64,000 nt of DNA. It comes from Pseudomonas syringae (GTDB lineage Bacteria > Pseudomonadota > Gammaproteobacteria > Pseudomonadales > Pseudomonadaceae). The notes below the pieces were generated by a model. It saw only the letters and a list, made by a program, of their open reading frames with translations. It had not been told where the DNA came from and ran no database searches. The translations under genes were made by a program, and so were the position numbers. Below are positions 9,032-18,600 of this stretch, one piece after another (position 1 is the first letter of the stretch; each line of letters opens with the position of its first letter). The DNA lies in contig NZ_LGSI01000056.1 in NCBI RefSeq assembly GCF_001698815.1, positions 85,534 to 149,533 of the forward strand. The letters are read 5' to 3'.

Positions 9032-9787
9032 ATGGAAAAGACAAAACTGGCCGGGCCTTCATCGGTGCCGCGTCATGTAGCGATCATCATGGATGGGAAT
9101 AATCGCTGGGCAAAGAAACGCCTGCTACCCGGTGTCGCCGGGCATAAAGCAGGCGTCGATGCTGTTCGTGCGGTGATTGAGGTGTGTGCCGAGGCCAAGG
9201 TCGAAGTGCTCACGCTTTTTGCGTTCTCCAGTGAGAACTGGCAGCGCCCGGCGGAAGAAGTCGGCGCGCTGATGGAGCTGTTTTTCACGGCCCTGCGGCG
9301 TGAGACCCGGCGTCTGAATGACAACGCCATCAGCCTGCGGATCATCGGTGATCGCTCGCGATTCCACCCAGAATTGCAGGCCGCCATGCGCGAAGCGGAA
9401 TTGAGCACGGCAGGCAATGATCGGTTTGTCCTGCAGATCGCCGCCAACTACGGCGGTCAGTGGGATATCGCCCAGGCTGCCCAGCGTCTGGCCCGTGAAG
9501 TCCAGGCCGGCCATCTGCAGCCTGAAGACATAACGCCGGAGCTGCTGCAAACCTGTCTGGCAACCGGCGATTTGCCGCTGCCGGACTTGTGCATCCGCAC
9601 CGGTGGCGAGCACCGCATCAGTAACTTTCTGCTTTGGCAGCTGGCGTACGCCGAGCTGTACTTCTCCGACCTGTTCTGGCCGGACTTCAAACACGATGCC
9701 ATGCGCGCTGCGCTGGCCGATTTCGCTTCGCGCCAACGTCGCTTCGGTAAAACGAGCGAGCAGGTAGAAGCTGGAGCCCGGGCTTAA
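9032..9787 (+). CDS. uppS: undecaprenyl diphosphate synthase
   Basis: This 251-residue cis-prenyltransferase adds eight isoprene units to farnesyl diphosphate, giving the C55 carrier for peptidoglycan and O-antigen. The diphosphate-binding motif IIMDGNNRWAKKR is at residues 18-30 with catalytic Asp21. FAFSSENWQRP and the C-terminal RTGGEHRISNFLLWQLAYAE are also typical. Its TAA overlaps the cdsA ATG by one base (TAATG), indicating coupled translation in the frr-uppS-cdsA-dxr run. Confidence 0.97.
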   Translation: MEKTKLAGPSSVPRHVAIIMDGNNRWAKKRLLPGVAGHKAGVDAVRAVIEVCAEAKVEVLTLFAFSSENWQRPAEEVGALMELFFTALRRETRRLNDNAISLRIIGDRSRFHPELQAAMREAELSTAGNDRFVLQIAANYGGQWDIAQAAQRLAREVQAGHLQPEDITPELLQTCLATGDLPLPDLCIRTGGEHRISNFLLWQLAYAELYFSDLFWPDFKHDAMRAALADFASRQRRFGKTSEQVEAGARA

Positions 9788-10602
9788 TGCTGAAACAACG
9801 GATCATCACGGCACTGATTCTGCTGCCAATCGCACTATGTGGCTTTTTCCTCCTTGAGGGCGCTGGTTTCGCGTTGTTCATCGGTCTGGTCGTGGTGCTG
9901 GGTGCCTGGGAATGGGCGCGCCTGGCGGGTTTCCCTGCCCAGTCCGCACGAATTGCCTATGCCGTGGCCGTCGCCGCCTTGTTGTTCGTGCTCTATCTGG
10001 TGCCTGGGCTCGCGCCGTGGGTATTGGTCGCGGCCGTGATCTGGTGGGCAGTGGCGACTTATCTGGTGCTGACCTATCCCGCGTCCAGTGCGCATTGGGC
10101 AAGTGCCGCCTGCAAACTGACGATCGGCCTGTTGATCCTGCTGCCTGCGTGGCAGGGGCTGGTGCTGATCAAGCAGTGGCCACTGGGCAATTGGCTGATC
10201 CTTGCGGTGATGGTTCTGGTCTGGGGCGCGGACATTGGTGCGTACTTTTCCGGCAAGGCGTTCGGCAAGCGCAAGCTTGCTCCAAAGGTCAGTCCCGGCA
10301 AAAGCTGGGAAGGCGTGTATGGCGGTTTGCTTACCTGTCTGGTGATTACCGCCATCGTCGGCGTGTTTCGCGGCTGGTCGGGATCGCAGTTCGTGCTGGG
10401 ACTGCTTGGCGCGGCCATCGTCGTATTCATTTCCGTGGTGGGTGATTTGACAGAAAGCATGTTCAAGCGCCAATCCGGCATCAAGGACAGCAGCAACCTG
10501 TTGCCTGGGCATGGCGGCGTCCTTGATCGCATCGACAGCCTGACCGCTGCCATTCCTGTTTTCGCGGCGCTGCTGTGGGCTGCTGAGTGGGGCGTTCTGT
10601 GA
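9787..10602 (+). CDS. cdsA: phosphatidate cytidylyltransferase
   Basis: The 271-residue inner-membrane enzyme makes CDP-diacylglycerol from CTP and phosphatidic acid, the branch point for all phospholipids. It is strongly hydrophobic, with about eight predicted membrane segments. The C-terminal part carries the CDS signature: S-M-F-K-R, then KDSSNLLPGHGGVLDRIDS. The end overlaps the dxr GTG start by four bases. Confidence 0.96.
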   Translation: MLKQRIITALILLPIALCGFFLLEGAGFALFIGLVVVLGAWEWARLAGFPAQSARIAYAVAVAALLFVLYLVPGLAPWVLVAAVIWWAVATYLVLTYPASSAHWASAACKLTIGLLILLPAWQGLVLIKQWPLGNWLILAVMVLVWGADIGAYFSGKAFGKRKLAPKVSPGKSWEGVYGGLLTCLVITAIVGVFRGWSGSQFVLGLLGAAIVVFISVVGDLTESMFKRQSGIKDSSNLLPGHGGVLDRIDSLTAAIPVFAALLWAAEWGVL

Positions 10603-11789
10603 GTGCTCCGCAACTGATTACTGTCCTAGGGGCGACTGGATCGGTCGGCCTGAGCACCCTCGACGTCATCGCGCGGCATCCTGATCGTTATCAGGTGTTC
10701 GCGCTTACCGGCTTCAGTCGCACCAGCGAATTGCTGGCGTTGTGCTTACGGCATACGCCGCGCTTTGCCGTATTGCCGACGCAGGACATCGCTCGCAAGC
10801 TGCAGGATGATCTGGCTGCTGCCGGCCTGGACACCCGGGTGTTGGTCGGCGAACGTGGTCTCTGCGAAGTGGCAGCACATCCGCAGGTCGATACCGTACT
10901 GGCGGCGATTGTCGGTGCAGCGGGGCTGCGGCCGACGCTGGCGGCTGTCGAGGCCGGCAAGAAAGTCCTGCTCGCCAACAAGGAAGCGTTGGTGATGTCC
11001 GGGGCGCTGTTCATGCAGGCCGTGCGGCACAGCGGCGCGGTACTGCTACCCATCGACAGCGAACACAATGCGATCTTCCAGTGTTTGCCGGTGGATTATG
11101 CTCGTGGCCTGGGGCCGGTGGGTGTGCGGCGTATCCTGCTGACGGCATCGGGCGGTCCATTTCGCGAGACGCCACTGGCCGAGTTGCACGATGTTTCCCC
11201 GGAGCAGGCGTGCGCTCATCCTAATTGGTCGATGGGGCGCAAAATATCCGTAGACTCGGCAACCATGATGAACAAGGGCCTGGAATTGATCGAGGCGTGC
11301 TGGCTGTTCGATGCGCGTCCTGAACAGATCGAAGTGGTCATTCATCCACAGAGCGTGATTCATTCGATGGTGGATTACGTCGATGGCTCGGTGATCGCCC
11401 AGCTGGGCAATCCTGATATGCGCACGCCGATCGCCCATGCCCTGGCGTGGCCGGGAAGAATCGACTCCGGCGTAGCACCTCTGGACTTGTTCAGTATCGC
11501 GCGCCTGGATTTCCAGGCGCCGGACGAAAATCGCTTCCCTTGCCTGCGTCTGGCTCGACAGGCGGCGGAGGCGGGCGACAGCGCTCCGGCGATGCTTAAC
11601 GCCGCCAACGAAGTCGCGGTAGCCGCATTTCTAGATCGGCGCATCCGCTATCCCGAGATCGCGAGTATGATCGATGAGGTTTTGAGTCTTGAGCCGGTTG
11701 TTGCGCTCGAAGATCTGGCCGCAGTATTTGAGGTTGACTCCAAAGCGCGCGTTCTGGCTGAGCAATGGCTCAGCCGCAACGAGCGATAA
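10599..11789 (+). CDS. dxr: 1-deoxy-D-xylulose 5-phosphate reductoisomerase
   Basis: This 396-residue NADPH enzyme converts DXP to MEP, the committed step of the non-mevalonate isoprenoid pathway, feeding uppS upstream. Motifs are the dinucleotide-binding LGATGSVG near the start, LLANKEALVM, the metal/substrate-binding LPIDSEHNAIFQ, and WSMGRKISVDSATMMNKGLE. A GTG at 10587 is also in frame. The GTG at 10599 is preferred because family proteins start M(S)xPQxITVLGATG and it overlaps the cdsA stop as GTGA. The fosmidomycin target. Confidence 0.95.
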   Translation: MSAPQLITVLGATGSVGLSTLDVIARHPDRYQVFALTGFSRTSELLALCLRHTPRFAVLPTQDIARKLQDDLAAAGLDTRVLVGERGLCEVAAHPQVDTVLAAIVGAAGLRPTLAAVEAGKKVLLANKEALVMSGALFMQAVRHSGAVLLPIDSEHNAIFQCLPVDYARGLGPVGVRRILLTASGGPFRETPLAELHDVSPEQACAHPNWSMGRKISVDSATMMNKGLELIEACWLFDARPEQIEVVIHPQSVIHSMVDYVDGSVIAQLGNPDMRTPIAHALAWPGRIDSGVAPLDLFSIARLDFQAPDENRFPCLRLARQAAEAGDSAPAMLNAANEVAVAAFLDRRIRYPEIASMIDEVLSLEPVVALEDLAAVFEVDSKARVLAEQWLSRNER

Positions 11790-11865
11790 CAGCACACGCA
11801 AGAAAGCACGGGCTCAGGCGACGGCAACCGAAAACGCCCGTTGAGTCGGTGACTGGAGAAGGTTG

Positions 11866-13218
11866 ATGAGCGCGCTCTATATGATTGTTGGCACCCTGGT
11901 TGCGCTGGGCGTGCTGGTGACCTTTCACGAATTTGGCCACTTTTGGGTGGCCAGGCGTTGTGGCGTCAAGGTTTTACGTTTCTCTGTCGGTTTCGGCATG
12001 CCGCTGGTCAAGTGGCATGACCGTAAGGGCACAGAATATGTGATTGCTGCGATTCCGCTGGGTGGCTACGTGAAGATGCTCGACGAGCGTGAAGGCGATG
12101 TCCCGCCTGAGCTTGCCGATCAATCCTTCAACCGCAAGACGGTTTATCAGCGTATCGCCATCGTCATCGCCGGTCCGGTTGCCAACTTCCTGTTGGCCAT
12201 TGTGTTTTTCTGGGCGCTGGCAATGTTGGGCAGTCAGCAGGTGCGGCCGGTTATCGGCGCAGTCGAGCCGGGCAGCATCGCGCAAAAAGCCGGGCTGACT
12301 GCCGGTCAGGAAATTGTCGACGTAGACGGCGAGCCTGTTGCCGGCTGGTCAGCGGTCAATCTGCAGCTGGTGCGACGCCTGGGTGAAAGCGGCACCATCG
12401 CTCTGAAGGTGCGTGAGCAAGGCTCGACAGTCGACTCGCCGCGTCAGCTAGCGCTGGATAACTGGCTAAAAGGCGCTGACGAGCCTGATCCGATCAAATC
12501 CCTGGGGATTCGCCCATGGCGTCCGGCGCTGCCGCCGGTATTGGCTGAACTGGATCCGAAAGGCCCGGCGCAGGCCGCAGGCCTCAAGACCGGTGATCGG
12601 CTGCTGGCACTGGATGGTCAGCCGCTGACCGAGTGGCAGCAGGTCGTGGATCGGGTGCGCGAACGTCCCGAAGCGAAGATTTCCCTGCGCGTCGAGCGCG
12701 ATGGCGCGCAAATGGATGTCCCGCTGACCCTGGCTACACGTGGCGAAGGCAAGGCCGCCGCCGGTTACCTGGGTGCTGGAGTCAAGGGTATCGACTGGCC
12801 GCCGGAGATGTTGCGCGAAGTCAGTTACGGTCCGTTGGCCGCTGTGGGCGAGGGCGCGAAGCGTACCTGGACCATGAGTGTGCTAACCCTCGATTCGCTC
12901 AGGAAAATGTTGTTCGGCGAGCTATCTGTAAAAAACTTGAGTGGACCGATAACCATTGCTAAAGTGGCGGGCGCTTCGGCCCAGTCGGGCGTCGGTGATT
13001 TCCTGAATTTCCTTGCTTATCTGAGCATAAGCCTGGGTGTTCTCAATTTGCTGCCTATTCCCGTATTGGACGGGGGGCATTTGTTGTTTTATCTGATCGA
13101 GTGGGCGCGTGGTCGCCCCCTTTCGGAAAAGGTTCAGGGTTGGGGGGTTCAGATCGGTATAAGTCTGGTAGTGGGTGTTATGTTGCTCGCGCTGGTCAAC
13201 GATCTGGGTCGACTGTAA
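11866..13218 (+). CDS. rseP: RseP (MucP) site-2 intramembrane metalloprotease
   Basis: The 450-residue protease cleaves the anti-sigma factor (RseA/MucA) within the membrane after DegS/AlgW cutting, releasing the envelope-stress sigma factor; in Pseudomonas this also controls alginate. The zinc motif HEFGH is at residues 21-25 in the first membrane segment. Two PDZ domains occupy about 115-300, and the third zinc ligand lies in LPIPVLDGGHLLFYL near the end. The ATG at 11866 is used, preceded by GGAGAAGG. A terminator-like hairpin follows before bamA. Confidence 0.95.
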   Translation: MSALYMIVGTLVALGVLVTFHEFGHFWVARRCGVKVLRFSVGFGMPLVKWHDRKGTEYVIAAIPLGGYVKMLDEREGDVPPELADQSFNRKTVYQRIAIVIAGPVANFLLAIVFFWALAMLGSQQVRPVIGAVEPGSIAQKAGLTAGQEIVDVDGEPVAGWSAVNLQLVRRLGESGTIALKVREQGSTVDSPRQLALDNWLKGADEPDPIKSLGIRPWRPALPPVLAELDPKGPAQAAGLKTGDRLLALDGQPLTEWQQVVDRVRERPEAKISLRVERDGAQMDVPLTLATRGEGKAAAGYLGAGVKGIDWPPEMLREVSYGPLAAVGEGAKRTWTMSVLTLDSLRKMLFGELSVKNLSGPITIAKVAGASAQSGVGDFLNFLAYLSISLGVLNLLPIPVLDGGHLLFYLIEWARGRPLSEKVQGWGVQIGISLVVGVMLLALVNDLGRL

Positions 13219-13238
13219 AGCTTCATTGAGTTGCGAAT

Positions 13239-13266
13239 CTGCCGCATTTTGCGGCAGTTTGTTTAT
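13239..13266 (+). terminator. hairpin between rseP and bamA
   Basis: An 8-bp stem (CTGCCGCA/TGCGGCAG) with a 3-base loop is followed by TTTGTTTATT, 20 bases after rseP. The bamA ribosome-binding site lies immediately after it. Confidence 0.7.
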
Positions 13267-13292
13267 TGCCAGTTGGAATAAGAAAGGACTTC

Positions 13293-15665
13293 ATGAAACG
13301 TCTGCTGCTAACTGCGGTTCTTGCCGCACTGATGATCGCCGAAGTTCACGCTGAGTCCTTCACCATCTCCGATATCCGTGTCAATGGCCTGCAGCGGGTT
13401 TCCGCTGGCAGTGTATTTGGTGCGCTGCCGCTGAACGTTGGCGAGCAAGCGGATGATGGTCGTCTGGTCGATGCCACTCGCGCGCTGTTCAAGACTGGGT
13501 TCTTTCAGGACATCCAGGTGGGCCGTGACGGGAATGTGCTGGTTATCAGTGTTGTCGAGCGCCCGTCCGTGGCGAGCATCGAGATCGAGGGCAACAAGGC
13601 CATCTCTACCGAAGACCTGATGAAAGGTCTCAAGCAGTCAGGTCTGGCTGAAGGTGAGATCTTCCAACGCGCAACCCTTGAGGGTGTGCGTAACGAGCTG
13701 CAACGTCAGTACGTTGCCCAAGGCCGTTACTCCGCTGAAGTGGCCACCGAAGTCGTTCCTCAGCCCCGCAACCGCGTTGGCTTGAAGATCAACATCAATG
13801 AAGGCACCGTCGCTGCTATCCAGCACATCAACGTGGTGGGTAACACGGTGTTCCCTGATGAAGACCTGATTGGTCTTTTCGAGCTCAAGACCACCAACTG
13901 GCTTTCCTTCTTCAAGAACGACGACAAGTACGCCCGTGAGAAGCTCTCCGGCGACCTCGAACGTCTGCGTTCCTACTACCTTGATCGCGGCTATATCAAT
14001 ATGGATATCGCTTCGACCCAGGTATCGATCACGCCTGACAAGAAGAACGTGTACATCACGGTCAACGTCAATGAAGGCCAGAAATACAGCGTCAAGTCCG
14101 TCAAGCTGAGCGGCGACCTCAAGGTGCCGGAAGACCAGGTCAAATCCCTGCTGCTGGTCAAGCCGGGCCAGGTCTTCTCCCGCAAGGTCATGACCACCAC
14201 CTCCGAACTGATCACCCGTCGTCTGGGTAACGAGGGTTACACCTTCGCCAACGTCAACGGCGTACCAACGCCGCACGACGAAGACCATACGGTTGATATC
14301 ACCTTCGTGGTGGATCCGGGCAAGCGTGCCTACGTGAACCGCATCAACTTCCGTGGCAACACCAAGTCCGCGGACGAAGTGCTGCGTCGCGAAATGCGCC
14401 AGATGGAAGGCGGCTGGGCTTCGACCTACCTGATCGACCAGTCGAAAACCCGTCTTGATCGTCTGGGCTTCTTCAAGGAAGTGAACGTCGAAACCCCGCC
14501 TGTTCCGGGTACCGACGATCAGGTGGACGTCAACTACGCCGTTGAAGAACAAGCGTCCGGTTCGATCACCGCCAGCGTCGGTTTTGCCCAGAGCGCCGGT
14601 CTGATCCTCGGTGGTTCGATCAGCCAGAACAACTTCCTCGGTACCGGTAACAAGGTCAGCATCGGCCTGACCCGCAGCGAATACCAGAGCCGCTACAACT
14701 TCAGCTATGTCGATCCGTACTGGACTGCTGATGGCGTGAGCCTGGGTTACAACGCGTTCTACCGCACGACCGACTACGATGACCTCGACGTCGACGTGGC
14801 AAGCTATGCCGTAGACAGCCTGGGTGCTGGCATCAGCATGGGCTACCCGATCAACGAGACCTCGCGTCTGACCTTCGGCCTGACCGTTCAGCAGGATGAA
14901 ATCAAGACCGGTACTTATACCGTCGATGAGATTTTCGACTTCGTTGACCAGGAAGGCGACAAGTACCTGAACTTCAAGGCGTCTGCCGGTTGGTCCGAGT
15001 CCACCTTGAACAAAGGCGTACTGGCGACTCGCGGTCATTCGCAAAGCCTGGTGTTGGAAACCACGCTGCCGGGCAGCGACCTGTCGTTCTTCAAGCTTGA
15101 TTACCGCGCGCAGTATTTCCACCCGATCACCGACAACTACACCCTGCGTCTGCACACTGAGCTGGGTTATGGCGACGGTTATGGTTCGACCTCGGGTCTG
15201 CCGTTCTACGAGAACTACTATGCCGGTGGCTTCAATTCGGTACGTGGCTTCAAGGACAGCACCCTTGGTCCGCGCAGTACGCCGAGCAGCGGTACTAAAC
15301 CGGGCACACTTGCAGATCCGGACCAGGATCCACTGCCGTTCGGCGGTAACGTGCTGGTCCAGGGTGGCGTAGAGGTTATGTTCCCTCTGCCGTTCATCAA
15401 GGATCAACGTTCCCTGAGGACTTCGCTGTTCTGGGACGTAGGTAATGTCTTCGACAGCAATTGTGATTCTGCCAAGACGCTCAATGGTCAAAAAGTCGAG
15501 TGCAACAACGTCGACCTTTCCGGTCTGGCAAGCTCCGTCGGCGTAGGCGTGACCTGGATCACTGCGCTTGGCCCGTTGAGCTTCGCTTTGGCGATGCCGA
15601 TCAAGAAGCCGGACGACAACACCGAAACTCAAGTATTCCAGTTCTCCCTTGGTCAGACCTTCTAA
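13293..15665 (+). CDS. bamA: outer-membrane protein assembly factor BamA
   Basis: The 790-residue Omp85 protein folds and inserts beta-barrel proteins into the outer membrane. A Sec signal peptide (about residues 1-21, cleaved after VHA) is followed by five POTRA domains to about residue 420 and a 16-strand barrel ending in Phe (FSLGQTF). The loop-6 motif appears in GGFNSVRGF. The frame extends to a TTG at 13266, but the ATG at 13293 with AGAAAGGA upstream gives a proper signal peptide. It precedes skp and the lipid A genes, the conserved rseP-bamA-skp-lpxD order. Confidence 0.97.
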   Translation: MKRLLLTAVLAALMIAEVHAESFTISDIRVNGLQRVSAGSVFGALPLNVGEQADDGRLVDATRALFKTGFFQDIQVGRDGNVLVISVVERPSVASIEIEGNKAISTEDLMKGLKQSGLAEGEIFQRATLEGVRNELQRQYVAQGRYSAEVATEVVPQPRNRVGLKININEGTVAAIQHINVVGNTVFPDEDLIGLFELKTTNWLSFFKNDDKYAREKLSGDLERLRSYYLDRGYINMDIASTQVSITPDKKNVYITVNVNEGQKYSVKSVKLSGDLKVPEDQVKSLLLVKPGQVFSRKVMTTTSELITRRLGNEGYTFANVNGVPTPHDEDHTVDITFVVDPGKRAYVNRINFRGNTKSADEVLRREMRQMEGGWASTYLIDQSKTRLDRLGFFKEVNVETPPVPGTDDQVDVNYAVEEQASGSITASVGFAQSAGLILGGSISQNNFLGTGNKVSIGLTRSEYQSRYNFSYVDPYWTADGVSLGYNAFYRTTDYDDLDVDVASYAVDSLGAGISMGYPINETSRLTFGLTVQQDEIKTGTYTVDEIFDFVDQEGDKYLNFKASAGWSESTLNKGVLATRGHSQSLVLETTLPGSDLSFFKLDYRAQYFHPITDNYTLRLHTELGYGDGYGSTSGLPFYENYYAGGFNSVRGFKDSTLGPRSTPSSGTKPGTLADPDQDPLPFGGNVLVQGGVEVMFPLPFIKDQRSLRTSLFWDVGNVFDSNCDSAKTLNGQKVECNNVDLSGLASSVGVGVTWITALGPLSFALAMPIKKPDDNTETQVFQFSLGQTF

Positions 15666-15710
15666 GGGTCTGGTCTTAGCTAATGACAACGAATTCCGTA
15701 GGAGTAGATC

Positions 15711-16214
15711 GTGCGTAAGTTGACTCAATTGGTACTGCTGGCAACTGTTCTCGTTGCAAGCCCGGCGTTTGCCGACATGAAAATCGCTGTCCTGAACTAT
15801 CAGATGGCTTTGCTGGAATCTGATGCGGCCAAGAAGTACGCCGTTGACGCAGAGAAGAAGTTCGGTCCGCAACTGACCAAGCTGAAGTCTCTGGAAAGCA
15901 GCGCCAAAGGCATCCAGGATCGTCTGGTAAGTGGCGGCGACAAAATGGCCCAGCCTGAGCGCGAACGCCTTGAGCTTGAATTCAAGCAAAAGGCCCGTGA
16001 CTTCCAGTTCCAGTCCAAGGAGCTGAACGAAGCCAAAGCCGTTGCCGACCGCGAAATGCTCAAGCAACTCAAGCCGAAGCTGGATCAGGCTGTAGAAGAA
16101 GTGATCAAGAAAGGCGCATTTGACCTGGTCTTCGAACGCGGTGCTGTGATTGACGTCAAACCTCAGTACGACGTGACTCGCCAGGTCATCGAGCGCATGA
16201 ATCAGCTGAAGTAA
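15711..16214 (+). CDS. skp: periplasmic chaperone Skp (OmpH)
   Basis: The 167-residue protein starts with GTG at 15711 and has a signal peptide ending SPAFA-D near residue 21. The mature part is mostly charged, helical and coiled-coil-prone (residues about 45-115), as in the jellyfish-like Skp trimer that carries unfolded outer-membrane proteins to BamA. It lies 45 bases after bamA and 3 bases before lpxD. Length and order match Skp/HlpA. Confidence 0.93.
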   Translation: MRKLTQLVLLATVLVASPAFADMKIAVLNYQMALLESDAAKKYAVDAEKKFGPQLTKLKSLESSAKGIQDRLVSGGDKMAQPERERLELEFKQKARDFQFQSKELNEAKAVADREMLKQLKPKLDQAVEEVIKKGAFDLVFERGAVIDVKPQYDVTRQVIERMNQLK

Positions 16215-16217
16215 GTC

Positions 16218-17273
16218 ATGACTGTATCCATCAAGCTTGGCCAATTGGCCGAGTTCCTTGGCGCGACCCTGCGTGGCGCCGAGGATAAAGAGATAACCGG
16301 GCTGGCCACTTTACAAGAGGCCGGCCCTGGTCATGTCAGTTTCCTGGCAAATCCGCAATATCGTAAATTTCTTGCCGATACCCACGCGTCTGCCGTGTTG
16401 CTTAAACCTGCGGATGCCGAGTTGTTCGTCGGGGATGCGTTGCTGGTGCCAGACCCTTATCTGGCGTATGCACGAATTTCTCACCTGTTTGACCCCAAGC
16501 CCAAGGCTGCACCCGGTGTGCATCCAACGGCCATCGTCGCGGCGGATGCATTCGTCGATGCCACTGCCAGTGTCGGCCCGTTCGCCGTCATTGAAAGCGG
16601 TGCGCGGATTGCCGCCAGCGTAGCCATTGGTGCCCACTGCTTCATTGGTGCCCGTTGTGAAATCGGTGCAGGCGGCTGGCTCGCCCCACGGGTTACGCTT
16701 TACCACGATGTACGCATTGGCGAGCGCGTGGTAATTCAGTCGGGCGCGGTGCTGGGTGGCGAAGGATTTGGTTTCGCCAATGACAAAGGTATCTGGCAGA
16801 AGATTGCGCAGATTGGCGGTGTCCTGGTGGGCGACGACGTGGAAATTGGCGTTAATACCGCCATCGACCGTGGCGCGCTGGCCGATACCCGCATCGGCAA
16901 TGGCGTGAAGCTGGACAACCAGATCCAGATTGCCCACAACGTGCAAATTGGCGATCACACCGCGATGGCCGCCTGCGTGGGGATATCCGGTAGCACAAAG
17001 ATTGGCAAACATTGCACCCTTGCCGGCGGTGTCGGACTGGTGGGGCATATCGAAATCTGCGACGGCGTTTTCATCACCGGCATGACCATGGTGACGCACT
17101 CGATCACCGAACCAGGGGCCTATTCTTCGGGTACGGCGATGCAACCGGCCGCTGAATGGCGTAAGAGCGCAGCCCGCATTCGCAAGATCGATGAAATGGC
17201 TCGCAGGCTGCAAAAGCTGGAAAAGATGGTCGAGGCCGTGACCTCAGGCGTTAATGCTTCATCTGATGGCTGA
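16218..17273 (+). CDS. lpxD: UDP-3-O-(3-hydroxyacyl)glucosamine N-acyltransferase
   Basis: The 351-residue enzyme performs the third lipid A step, transferring a hydroxyacyl chain from ACP to the 2-amino group. An N-terminal uridine-binding domain (about 1-100) precedes a left-handed beta helix of hexapeptide repeats (about 105-315). The IAHNVQIGDHTAMAACVGISG stretch contains the conserved catalytic-region His. A charged C-terminal helix follows (ARRLQKLEKMVEAV). It starts three bases after skp. Confidence 0.96.
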   Translation: MTVSIKLGQLAEFLGATLRGAEDKEITGLATLQEAGPGHVSFLANPQYRKFLADTHASAVLLKPADAELFVGDALLVPDPYLAYARISHLFDPKPKAAPGVHPTAIVAADAFVDATASVGPFAVIESGARIAASVAIGAHCFIGARCEIGAGGWLAPRVTLYHDVRIGERVVIQSGAVLGGEGFGFANDKGIWQKIAQIGGVLVGDDVEIGVNTAIDRGALADTRIGNGVKLDNQIQIAHNVQIGDHTAMAACVGISGSTKIGKHCTLAGGVGLVGHIEICDGVFITGMTMVTHSITEPGAYSSGTAMQPAAEWRKSAARIRKIDEMARRLQKLEKMVEAVTSGVNASSDG

Positions 17274-17384
17274 TACCTTTTTCATATCAAGCGTGCACAG
17301 CCGATAAATTGCCTCCTTGATTTGCAGAGGAGTGCTGCGCACCCGTCGCGCACTCCCAATCTTTACTACAGGCTTCCCCACGAA

Positions 17385-17825
17385 ATGATGGACATCAACG
17401 AAATTCGCGAATACCTGCCTCACCGCTACCCGTTCCTGCTGGTGGACCGTGTAGTTGAGCTGGATGTTGAGAGCAAGAGCATTCGTGCCTACAAGAATGT
17501 CAGCATCAATGAACCGTTCTTCAATGGTCACTTCCCTGCGCATCCAATCATGCCGGGCGTGTTGATCATCGAGGCAATGGCCCAGGCAGCCGGTATCCTT
17601 GGTTTTAAAATGCTTGACGTGAAGCCTGCTGATGGCACGCTTTACTACTTCGTGGGCTCCGACAAGCTGCGCTTCCGTCAGCCAGTGCTGCCGGGCGACC
17701 AGTTGATTCTTGAAGCGAAGTTCATCAGCTGCAAGCGTCAGATCTGGAAGTTCGAATGCCAGGCCTCGGTCGACGGCAAGCCGGTATGCTCCGCAGAAAT
17801 CATCTGTGCGGAACGTAAACTATGA
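17385..17825 (+). CDS. fabZ: 3-hydroxyacyl-ACP dehydratase FabZ
   Basis: The 146-residue hot-dog-fold enzyme dehydrates 3-hydroxyacyl-ACP, competing with LpxA/LpxD for hydroxyacyl-ACP and so balancing phospholipid against lipid A. The active-site segment GHFPAHPIMPGVLIIEAMAQ holds the catalytic His and Glu. The frame is open to 17322, but the start at 17385 (MMDINEIREYLPHRYPF) matches the family. Its TGA overlaps the lpxA ATG. Confidence 0.96.
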   Translation: MMDINEIREYLPHRYPFLLVDRVVELDVESKSIRAYKNVSINEPFFNGHFPAHPIMPGVLIIEAMAQAAGILGFKMLDVKPADGTLYYFVGSDKLRFRQPVLPGDQLILEAKFISCKRQIWKFECQASVDGKPVCSAEIICAERKL

Positions 17826-18598
17826 GTTTGATTGACTCTCGCGCAATCATCGATCCGACAGCCATTCTGGCTGACGATGTAGAGGTCGGCCCGTGGTCGA
17901 TCATCGGAGCCGGTGTGGAAATTGGCGAGGGTACAGTGATCGGGCCGCACGTGATCCTGCGTGGCCCGACACGGATCGGTAAACACAATCGCATCTACCA
18001 GTTTTCGTCGGTAGGCGAAGACACGCCTGATCTCAAATACAAAGGCGAAGAGACCCGCCTGGTGATCGGCGATCACAACGTGATTCGTGAAGGTGTGACG
18101 ATCCATCGTGGCACCATTCAGGATCGCGCCGAGACCACTCTGGGTGATCACAACCTGATCATGGCTTACGCGCATATTGGCCATGACAGCGTCATCGGCA
18201 ATAACTGCATTCTGGTCAACAACACCGCGTTGGCCGGCCATGTGCACGTTGACGATTGGGCGATTCTGTCCGGATTCACCCTGGTGCATCAGTTTTGCCA
18301 CATCGGCGCCCACAGCTTTTCAGGTATGGGCACCGCGATTGGCAAGGACGTTCCGGCATTCGTCACGGTCTTCGGCAACCCCGCCGAGGCCCGCAGCATG
18401 AACTTCGAAGGCATGCGTCGTCGCGGCTTTGCCGAAGACGCCATTCACGCGCTGCGTCGAGCTTACAAAGTGGTTTATCGCCAAGGCCTGACGGTCGATC
18501 AGGCGATTGCCGAACTCGCCGAACCTGCCGCATTGTTTCCTGAAGTGGCGGTGTTCCTCGAGTCCATTCAATCGTCGACTCGCGGCATCACTCGCTAA
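17822..18598 (+). CDS. lpxA: UDP-N-acetylglucosamine O-acyltransferase
   Basis: This 258-residue hexapeptide-repeat trimer carries out the first lipid A step, acylating the 3-hydroxyl of UDP-GlcNAc. The left-handed beta helix spans about residues 1-190. Catalytic His121 lies in AHIGHDSVIGN, equivalent to E. coli His125. The helical C-terminal domain (about 195-258) binds the ACP and substrate. It is coupled to fabZ through a four-base overlap, and lpxB begins two bases after its stop. Confidence 0.97.
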   Translation: MSLIDSRAIIDPTAILADDVEVGPWSIIGAGVEIGEGTVIGPHVILRGPTRIGKHNRIYQFSSVGEDTPDLKYKGEETRLVIGDHNVIREGVTIHRGTIQDRAETTLGDHNLIMAYAHIGHDSVIGNNCILVNNTALAGHVHVDDWAILSGFTLVHQFCHIGAHSFSGMGTAIGKDVPAFVTVFGNPAEARSMNFEGMRRRGFAEDAIHALRRAYKVVYRQGLTVDQAIAELAEPAALFPEVAVFLESIQSSTRGITR

Positions 18599-18600
18599 CC

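Noticed and set aside
13638..16244. 868-codon open frame on the minus strand across bamA-skp
   Set aside because: It is antisense to two certain genes, has low-complexity Val/Asp/Arg-rich composition, and has no recognisable domain. It is a high-GC codon-bias shadow.
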